The notes under the pieces: model-generated
Databases searched by the model: none
The model's input: the letters and a program-made list of their open reading frames with translations, nothing else
What the model was told of the DNA's origin: nothing
Program-made: the position numbers and the translations under genes
In this document: positions 6,051 to 11,413 of the stretch, piece after piece
How positions within the stretch are numbered: position 1 is the stretch's first letter
Layout of the letters: the number at the start of each line of letters is the position of its first letter
Source of the DNA: Candidatus Saccharimonadota bacterium
GTDB taxonomy: Bacteria; Patescibacteriota; Saccharimonadia; UBA4664
Direction: 5' to 3'
NCBI GenBank assembly: GCA_029288275.1
Contig: JARIHM010000132.1
Location: 1 to 11,413, forward strand
DNA length: 11,413 nucleotides

Positions 6051-6518
6051 GTGATCTGCCCGTTCTGCGAACATTCCGACACCAAAGTAGTGGATAAACG
6101 CGAAAGTGACACCACTTCCACCCGGCGGCGGCGCGAGTGCCTGAGCTGCCACCAGCGGTTTACCACCTACGAACGCATCGAGGCCGTAGAGCTGGTAGTG
6201 GCTAAGCACGATGGCCGACGCGAGCCGTTTAATCCGGAAAAGCTGCGCTCGGGCATCGCTCTGGCCATTACCAAACGACCGATCAGTAGCCAGCAAGTCG
6301 ACCGCATGATCGAGGAGATCGAAGCGGAACTCCGCGGCACCAAAGGCCGCGAAGTAGCCACCGATCTCATTGGCGCGTTGGTAATGGAAAAGCTCAAGGA
6401 GCTCGACCAAGTGGCCTACATCCGGTTTGCCAGTGTGTACCGCGACTTTGCCGACGTGGAATCATTCCGCGACGAAGTCCACCAGCTGCTCGACGGGCAT
6501 CGGCACAACAAACACTAA
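6051..6518 (+). CDS. nrdR: Transcriptional repressor NrdR
   Basis: The 155-residue product has the two NrdR parts. The first is a zinc ribbon with Cys3, Cys6, Cys30 and Cys33 and an Arg-rich DNA-binding patch (RRRREC). The second is an ATP-cone domain from about residue 48, including KHDGRREPFNPEKL. NrdR senses ATP/dATP through the cone and represses ribonucleotide reductase genes at paired boxes, which are present just upstream, so it is probably autoregulated. GTG at 6051 is chosen: it gives the canonical ICPFC N-terminus and has GAAGGAG at 6036-6042. The open frame extends to 6003 but would include operator DNA. nrdA follows after 26 nt in the same operon. Its cone motif DGRREPF recurs in the NrdA cone. 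Confidence 0.96.
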   Translation: MICPFCEHSDTKVVDKRESDTTSTRRRRECLSCHQRFTTYERIEAVELVVAKHDGRREPFNPEKLRSGIALAITKRPISSQQVDRMIEEIEAELRGTKGREVATDLIGALVMEKLKELDQVAYIRFASVYRDFADVESFRDEVHQLLDGHRHNKH

Positions 6519-6544
6519 TTTTAAATTCACCGCAGGAGGGTAGC

Positions 6545-8929
6545 GTGAATATTATGGTAACCAAGCGCGACGGCCGCCGCGAGCCGTTCGACGCCAATAA
6601 AATCAACCAAGCCCTGGAACGCGCCAGCCGCGGCCTGGACAATCAGATTAGTATGGTGGTGCAAGTAGCCACCGAAGTGCAGCTGACGTTATTTGATGGC
6701 ATTACTACTGAGCAGCTCGACGAGGCGGTCATCCAGACTGCGCTCCAGAACGTGAAGGATGATCCAGCCTTTGACACCATTGCGGCCCGGCTTTTGCTTA
6801 AAACCATTTACAAGACCGTGCTCGGCGATTACGAAGAGGACGAGGATCTCAAACAGCTTCATGAGAAGGCCTTCCCGGCGTACATTAGGCAAGGCGTTAG
6901 GGACGATCTGCTCGACCCGCGCATGGCTTCATTATTCGACCTAAAGAAACTGGCCCAAGCCATGGACCCAGCTCGCGACACACTCATGAAATACCTAGGT
7001 GTGGTAACGACCAAAAACCGCTACAGCCTGCGGCGCGACAGTGGCGAGCTGCTCGAAGTGCCCCAGTTTACGCTGATACGTGTGGCCATGGGCCTGTCCT
7101 ACCATGAGGCCGATCCGACGGCCGCGGCCATTGGGTTCTATGAGCACATGAGCCGGCTCGACTATCTGCCCGGCGGCAGCACCCGCGTGAATGCCGGCAC
7201 TAAATATCCCCAGCTAGCCAACTGCTTCCTGATGGAAATGCAAGATGACATGGAGCACATTGCCAAGAGCAATCGCGATGTGATGTGGATGACGAAGGGC
7301 ACGGGTGGCATTGGCTTATCCGTGACGAAGCTGCGAGCGGAGGGCTCGCCGGTACATAGCAACAACACCTACTCGAGTGGCCCGATTCCGTTTATGCATA
7401 CGGTGGATTCCATCCTGCGGGCGGTATCGCGCAATGGCAAGAAGTTTGGCGCGCTGTGCTTCTACATGGAGAACTGGCACCTTAATTTCCCGGAATTTCT
7501 TGACCTCAAGCAAAACTCCGGGGATCCCTACCGCCGCACACGCACAGCCAATACCGCCGTCTTTATCAGTGATGAGTTTATGAAACGCGTGCGCGACGAC
7601 GCCGACTGGTATTTGTTTGACCCGGCCGAAACGCCGGACCTGAATGAACGGTACGGCGCGAAGTTTAGCCAGCGCTACGCCGAGTACATCCAGCAAGCTG
7701 AGGCCGGAAAGCTGCGGGCGTTTAAGAAGGTGGGTGCGCGCGAGCAATTTAAGGCCATCCTCACCACCCTGCAGGCCACCTCACATCCCTGGCTCACCTG
7801 GAAGGACACCATCAATAACCGGGCGCTCAACAACAATACCGGCACCATCCACATGAGCAATCTGTGCACCGAGATCACCCTGCCGCAGGACCGCGACAAC
7901 ATTGCGGTGTGTAATCTAGCCTCGATTAACCTGTCGGCGCACCTAGCGCTGGGCGCGCGTGAGTTTGACTGGCCGCGGCTGGAGGCCAGTGTGCGTTCGG
8001 CGGTGCGGCAGCTGGATAATCTGATCGACATCACCGATTCGCCGATCCCCGAGGCTATGAACTCCAATCGCCAGAACCGGGCGGTAGGACTGGGCCTGAT
8101 GGGCTTCACCGATGTGACCGAGCGGCTCGGCCTATCCTACGAGAGCGAAGGTGCTTACCGCCTCATCGACAAGCTGGCCGAATTCATCAGCTACTACGCC
8201 ATCGACGAGAGCGCCGAGCTAGCTAAAGCGCGCGGCAGCTATCCGAACTTTAAAGGTTCGGGCTGGAGCCAGGGCTTGGTGCCAGTAGATACCCTCAAGC
8301 GCACCGCTACCGAGCGCCAGATGAAGCTTACGGTCGACCAGCACACCTCGCTTGATTGGGACAAACTCCGTGCCAAGGTCAAAAAAGGTATGCGCAACGC
8401 CACGCTCATGGCGATTGCGCCCACGGCCAACATGGCCCACGCCGCCGGCACCACGCCGGGCTTAGACCCACAGTTCTCGCAGATCTTTAGCCGGGCCACG
8501 CTCAATGGCAAGTTTCTCGAAGTGAATCTCAATTTGGTGAATGACCTCAAAGCACTGGGGTTGTGGGAGCAAGTGCGAGAAGACATCTTGCGTACCCAGG
8601 GCGATATCCAGGACATCGACGCCATTCCTGATCATCTGAAGGCCGTGTACAAAACCTCCTTCCAGCTAGCGCCCCAGGCGTTCATTGAGGTGGCGGCCCG
8701 GGCCCAGAAATGGATCGACCAAGCCATCAGCCGCAACATGTATCTGGAAACGCGCGATATCGATGAGATGGTCAATATTTATTCAGCCGCCTGGGAGAAA
8801 GGCCTCAAAACCACCTATTACCTGCATGTGAAGCCGCGGCACACCGCCGAGCAGAGCACGGTCAAAGTTAACAAGGCCGAGGCCATTGCCGGCAGCAAAC
8901 CCGGATTTGGCTTTGGATTCGCTAAATAA
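6545..8929 (+). CDS. nrdA: Ribonucleotide reductase class I large subunit, lacking the C-terminal cysteine tail
   Basis: The 794-residue protein reduces ribonucleoside diphosphates to deoxyribonucleotides with NrdB. An ATP cone occupies roughly residues 4-95 (KRDGRREPFD at 7-16). The ten-stranded barrel carries Cys227 and Cys456, the redox pair, and the catalytic NLCTE with Asn439, Cys441 and Glu443. Tyr758-Tyr759 are the radical-transfer tyrosines. After these the family normally ends in a flexible tail with a cysteine pair re-reduced by thioredoxin. Here the chain ends ...GFGFGFAK with no cysteine after Cys456. The tail is found in the next ORF. Start GTG at 6545 has AGGAGG at 6534-6539; an ATG at 6554 is less well placed. 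The TAA stop is followed by six sense codons in frame and then the next ORF's ATG. Confidence 0.95.
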   Translation: MNIMVTKRDGRREPFDANKINQALERASRGLDNQISMVVQVATEVQLTLFDGITTEQLDEAVIQTALQNVKDDPAFDTIAARLLLKTIYKTVLGDYEEDEDLKQLHEKAFPAYIRQGVRDDLLDPRMASLFDLKKLAQAMDPARDTLMKYLGVVTTKNRYSLRRDSGELLEVPQFTLIRVAMGLSYHEADPTAAAIGFYEHMSRLDYLPGGSTRVNAGTKYPQLANCFLMEMQDDMEHIAKSNRDVMWMTKGTGGIGLSVTKLRAEGSPVHSNNTYSSGPIPFMHTVDSILRAVSRNGKKFGALCFYMENWHLNFPEFLDLKQNSGDPYRRTRTANTAVFISDEFMKRVRDDADWYLFDPAETPDLNERYGAKFSQRYAEYIQQAEAGKLRAFKKVGAREQFKAILTTLQATSHPWLTWKDTINNRALNNNTGTIHMSNLCTEITLPQDRDNIAVCNLASINLSAHLALGAREFDWPRLEASVRSAVRQLDNLIDITDSPIPEAMNSNRQNRAVGLGLMGFTDVTERLGLSYESEGAYRLIDKLAEFISYYAIDESAELAKARGSYPNFKGSGWSQGLVPVDTLKRTATERQMKLTVDQHTSLDWDKLRAKVKKGMRNATLMAIAPTANMAHAAGTTPGLDPQFSQIFSRATLNGKFLEVNLNLVNDLKALGLWEQVREDILRTQGDIQDIDAIPDHLKAVYKTSFQLAPQAFIEVAARAQKWIDQAISRNMYLETRDIDEMVNIYSAAWEKGLKTTYYLHVKPRHTAEQSTVKVNKAEAIAGSKPGFGFGFAK

Positions 8930-8947
8930 TTACGAGGGAGGGATAGT

Positions 8948-9112
8948 ATGGCAACGAATAAAGAAATTGAAGATCGCTTGGCGCAGATAGCGGCGGCCGT
9001 AGCGGCTAAAACGCAAGCTCAGACTGCGCCGGCGCCGGTGGAGGCTAAGAACAAAGCTTTTGCCTGCCCGATTGATCCGGCCGAGCGGGCGCTGTGCGAT
9101 AGCTGCCAGTAA
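8948..9112 (+). CDS. Small ORF carrying the redox-active C-terminal tail of NrdA
   Basis: The 54-residue product starts with a short charged, probably helical stretch (1-20) and an Ala/Pro/Thr-rich linker (21-36). It ends FACPIDPAERALCDSCQ, with Cys40, Cys50 and Cys53. A terminal C-x2-C-Q preceded by a third Cys is the typical end of many bacterial NrdA proteins, where it shuttles electrons from thioredoxin to the active-site disulfide. The upstream NrdA lacks exactly this part, so a tail working in trans is inferred. The ORF has its own GGAGGG (8937-8942), 5 nt before the ATG. It is in frame with nrdA with only one TAA between them, so readthrough to a fused protein of about 855 residues is also possible. 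Too short for many gene callers. ORF and motif certain; mode of action inferred. Confidence 0.8.
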   Translation: MATNKEIEDRLAQIAAAVAAKTQAQTAPAPVEAKNKAFACPIDPAERALCDSCQ

Positions 9113-9127
9113 TTCAGGCGGTGCTGC

Positions 9128-9219
9128 GCGGTATCCCTGCGGTTGGTCGGCGAACGCTTTCCTTCTCTTCGGCTACACAATATCTTAACCAGCACCGACT
9201 CAACCGCCAGAGATACCGC
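9128..9219 (+). repeat. Long imperfect inverted repeat between the tail ORF and nrdB
   Basis: The arm 9128-9148 pairs with 9197-9219: GCGGTATC with GATACCGC, then GCGGTTG with CAACCGC, then GTC with GAC, with small bulges. The loop is 48 nt. A competing pairing is GGTGCT (9120-9125) with AGCACC (9191-9196). No U-run follows, so it is not a standard terminator. It lies in a 143-nt gap in an otherwise tightly packed operon and could be a processing, stability or attenuation element for nrdB. Confidence 0.6.
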
Positions 9220-9255
9220 TTCGCTCTACCCATCATTAAGTTTAGGAGTTCTCTC

Positions 9256-10248
9256 ATGAAGATTCTCGGCACCGGCATTCAGGATGGCTTGCTGCTCAAG
9301 CCGATCCACTACCAATGGGCCTACGATTTATACAACCAGGCCGTAGCCAACACCTGGTTTCCCAATGAAATTCAGCTTGGCGAAGACCTGGGCGACTGGA
9401 AAAAGATGAGTGATGAGGAGCGCCACGCCCTCACTTTCCTGATGAGTTACTTTAATCCCAACGAGCTGCTCGTAAACAAAGCCCTGGCCTTTGGCGTCTA
9501 CCCGTACCTGAATGCGGCCGAGTGCCACTTGTACCTAGCCAAGCAGATGTGGGAAGAGGCCAATCACTGTATGGCCTTTGAGTACGTACTGGAGACCTTT
9601 CCGATTGACCGCGAGCAGGCCTACGGTGCCCATGTGGATGTACCAAGCATGGCGCGCAAGGAGGCATTTGAGGTCAAATTTATTAAGCGCATGACCGAGC
9701 AGACGCTCGACATCACCACCACCGAGGGCAAGCGCGATTTTATTCGCAATTTGGTGGCGTACAATATCATTCTGGAAGGCATCTGGTTTTACAGTGGCTT
9801 TATGGTGGCGCTGAGCTTCCGGCAGCGGAACCTCTTGCGAAACTTTGGCTCACTGATCGATTGGATTGTGCGCGATGAGAGTCTGCACCTTAAGTTTGGC
9901 ATCAATCTGATTTTGACCGTCCTGGAGGAGAACGCCGACCTGCAGACGCCGGAGTTCGCCGCCGAGATCAAGCAGATGATCCTAGAGGGCGTCGAGATGG
10001 AGACGCAGTACAACGAGGATTTGCTGCCCAATGGGATTTTGGGCCTGAATGCCGACTATATCAATCAATACGTCAGATACTTGGCCGACCGGCGGCTGGA
10101 AGAACTAGGTTTTGGCGCGCATTATCACGTGAGTAATCCAGCCAAGTGGATGGCTACGGCCAATGACACACTGCAGCTGGTGAACTTCTTTGAAGCCACC
10201 AACACCAGCTACGAGGTGAACGGGGCCACTAAGAAGGAGGAGCGGTGA
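9256..10248 (+). CDS. nrdB: Ribonucleotide reductase small subunit, class Ic (Mn/Fe) type
   Basis: The 330-residue ferritin-like protein supplies the radical to NrdA. Metal ligands are all present: Glu70, Glu101, His104, Glu174, Glu208 and His211. Their spacings equal those recalled for Chlamydia trachomatis R2 (Glu89, Glu120, His123, Glu193, Glu227, His230). The position four after the His, where class Ia has the radical Tyr, is Phe108, and the first ligand is Glu rather than Asp. Both are class Ic traits, where a Mn/Fe centre stores the oxidising equivalent. Trp34 and Asp207 fit the radical-transfer path and Tyr319 may be the tail tyrosine. Start ATG at 9256 follows TAGGAG (9243-9248). The frame is open back to 9121 but that part is not coding-like. 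The stop overlaps the next ORF as TGATG. Confidence 0.93.
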   Translation: MKILGTGIQDGLLLKPIHYQWAYDLYNQAVANTWFPNEIQLGEDLGDWKKMSDEERHALTFLMSYFNPNELLVNKALAFGVYPYLNAAECHLYLAKQMWEEANHCMAFEYVLETFPIDREQAYGAHVDVPSMARKEAFEVKFIKRMTEQTLDITTTEGKRDFIRNLVAYNIILEGIWFYSGFMVALSFRQRNLLRNFGSLIDWIVRDESLHLKFGINLILTVLEENADLQTPEFAAEIKQMILEGVEMETQYNEDLLPNGILGLNADYINQYVRYLADRRLEELGFGAHYHVSNPAKWMATANDTLQLVNFFEATNTSYEVNGATKKEER

Positions 10249-10355
10249 TGGTGCGGACGCGAACAGTCCGGCCAGCCCCGAGCGGAGCAGCCGCAGTGGT
10301 GATTGGGCTGATTATGGCGAGCCTAGGTTTGGCGGCGGCACTGGTAGGAGCGTAG
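10248..10355 (+). CDS. 35-residue single-pass membrane peptide between nrdB and mntH
   Basis: The ORF begins at an ATG that overlaps the nrdB stop by one base, with AAGGAGG (10234-10240) 7 nt upstream, and ends 2 nt before mntH. The peptide has an Arg-rich N-terminus (four Arg in the first eight residues, then Pro-Ala-Pro). A hydrophobic stretch follows from about residue 14 to the end with Gly and Ala spacing, so an N-in membrane helix is likely. I know no family. The strong ribosome binding site and coupling on both sides suggest it is really made. It could help the manganese transporter or simply couple translation; both ideas are inference. Confidence 0.55.
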   Translation: MVRTRTVRPAPSGAAAVVIGLIMASLGLAAALVGA

Positions 10356-10357
10356 CC

Positions 10358-11413
10358 ATGACGGTAGGCGCATTAGCCTGGCACGGAGCGGTCCCAACAC
10401 GGCAGCGCTGGCGGTCGGTGGTAGGGCTCTTGGGCCCGGCATTTGTGGCAGCCGTGGCCTACGTAGACCCCGGCAATGTCGTGACCAATGTGAGCGCCGG
10501 CGCCCGCTATGGCTACCTGCTGGTGTGGGTGGCGGTGGGGGCCAGCGCCATGGCTGGGCTGCTGCAGTTTTTGTCCGCCAAGGTAGGGCTTGTGACGGGA
10601 CGATCGTTACCAGAGCTGGTGCGCGAACGGCTATCGCCCCGATGGCGGCTCGCATACTGGGCGCAGGCCGAGCTCGTAGCTGCCGCCACTGATGTAGCCG
10701 AGGTACTGGGCGGTGCTATCGCGCTCAAGCTACTCTTTGACCTGCCGGTGCTCGTAGGCGGCTTGATAACGGGCCTGGTGAGCATGGCGCTCCTGGCCGT
10801 GCAGAGCCGACGGGGTTCGGCGCCCTTTGAGCGCGTGGTAATGGGACTGCTGGCAATTATTCCGATCGGCTTTGTGGCCGGACTCGTAGTACGGCCGCCA
10901 AGCTGGCCAGAGGTTGGTGCCGGCCTGGTGCCCCACCTGGCCGGCACCGATAGCCTCCTGCTAGCCGCCGGCATACTGGGCGCCACCGTGATGCCCCATG
11001 TGGTGTATTTGCACTCGGCACTCGCACGGGACCGCCACGGCCACGTCCGTGACGCTAGCCGGTTGCGCCAACTACTAGCCGCCACCCGGCTCGACGTTAC
11101 ATTAGCTATGGCACTAGCCGGCGGCGTAAATGTGGCCATGCTCTTATTTGCCGCCACCGGCCTGTACGGCGCTGTGGGCACCGACAGCTTGGCCGGCGTC
11201 CAAGTGGCCACCAGCACGGCCTTTGGGCCGGCTATTGCCACCGCCTTTGCCGTGGGCTTGCTTGTATCCGGCCTGGCCTCGACGGCCGTAGGCTGCTACG
11301 CCGGCGCCATCATTATGGAGGGGTTGCTCCAGCGCCGGCTGCCGCTTCTACTCCGGCGACTCCTCACCCTCCTGCCGGCGCTCATAGTTTTGGCGCTGGG
11401 CCTTGATCCCACC
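10358..11413 (+). CDS. mntH: Nramp-family Mn2+/Fe2+ transporter, 3' end outside window
   Basis: The 352 visible codons run off the right edge; the family is usually 400-430 residues. Many hydrophobic helices are visible. The helix-1 metal motif DPGN is at 37-40 and the helix-6 motif MPH at 212-214, within ATVMPHVVYLHSAL. The Met in helix 6 marks the Mn/Fe type rather than Mg-transporting relatives. Nramp proteins import the metal with protons across the cytoplasmic membrane. Start ATG at 10358 has TAGGAG (10344-10349) 8 nt before, inside the end of the small ORF. Placement directly behind a class Ic nrdB suggests it feeds manganese to that enzyme, and the NrdR promoter may control it. No MntR-type site was found near it. 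Confidence 0.93.
   Translation, partial: MTVGALAWHGAVPTRQRWRSVVGLLGPAFVAAVAYVDPGNVVTNVSAGARYGYLLVWVAVGASAMAGLLQFLSAKVGLVTGRSLPELVRERLSPRWRLAYWAQAELVAAATDVAEVLGGAIALKLLFDLPVLVGGLITGLVSMALLAVQSRRGSAPFERVVMGLLAIIPIGFVAGLVVRPPSWPEVGAGLVPHLAGTDSLLLAAGILGATVMPHVVYLHSALARDRHGHVRDASRLRQLLAATRLDVTLAMALAGGVNVAMLLFAATGLYGAVGTDSLAGVQVATSTAFGPAIATAFAVGLLVSGLASTAVGCYAGAIIMEGLLQRRLPLLLRRLLTLLPALIVLALGLDPT

Noticed and set aside
9121..9255. 45-codon N-terminal extension of nrdB
   Set aside because: Open by chance; it covers the inverted repeat, has no ribosome binding site, and the ATG at 9256 has a good one and gives a normal-length protein.
9463..9891. NrdB as a metal-free class Ie protein
   Set aside because: All six metal ligands are present, whereas class Ie proteins have lost several of the Glu ligands.
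1..11413. tRNA, rRNA, CRISPR array, insertion sequence or attachment site
   Set aside because: None seen on either strand: no cloverleaf with a CCA end, no regularly spaced repeats, no transposase or integrase frame.
1..11413. UGA recoded as an amino acid, as in some candidate phyla
   Set aside because: UGA ends several well-delimited frames, and the PspA TGA is followed at once by a terminator hairpin; conserved Trp positions use TGG.

Overview
The window reads as bacterial chromosome with dense, GC-rich coding sequence and short AT-rich intergenic gaps. Genes start freely at GTG or TTG as well as ATG, Shine-Dalgarno sites are clear, and UGA works as an ordinary stop (the PspA, TerD-like and nrdB frames end on TGA in sensible places). 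The lineage cannot be fixed from the sequence alone. The left part looks actinobacterial in protein content. The ribonucleotide reductase on the right is of the Chlamydia-like class Ic type, which is not the usual actinobacterial enzyme. A reduced or epibiotic lineage that has taken genes from an actinobacterial neighbour is one possible reading, at low confidence.

Left region (1-4560): an envelope and tellurite-type stress cluster. Three separately transcribed genes lie on the minus strand: a DUF475/TerC-like membrane protein (cut by the window edge), a TerD-family calcium-binding-type protein, and an unrecognised protein with a proline-rich repeated tail. Two more lie on the plus strand: a divergent TerD-like protein and a PspA/IM30 protein. 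Most units have their own sigma70-type promoter, and the four genes whose 3' ends are in the window each have a strong hairpin terminator. The terC-like and terD-like genes share matching promoter and leader elements.

Middle region (4593-6008): trxA and trxB, overlapping by one base on the minus strand, encode a thioredoxin with a CPPC active site and its NADPH-dependent reductase. They diverge from nrdR across a short control region. It holds two NrdR-box-like operators exactly 31 bp apart, one of them filling the spacer of the nrdR promoter.

Right region (6051-11413): one compact operon, nrdR - nrdA - a 54-codon ORF - nrdB - a 35-codon membrane ORF - mntH (cut by the right edge). NrdA lacks the usual C-terminal redox cysteines. 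They are instead carried by the 54-residue ORF, which follows nrdA in the same frame after a single TAA and has its own ribosome binding site and start. NrdB has Phe where the radical Tyr normally sits and Glu as first metal ligand, the signature of Mn/Fe class Ic enzymes. The next full gene is an Nramp manganese transporter. Together the genes describe a deoxynucleotide supply module: reductase, separate redox tail, thioredoxin electron supply, metal supply and a dedicated repressor.
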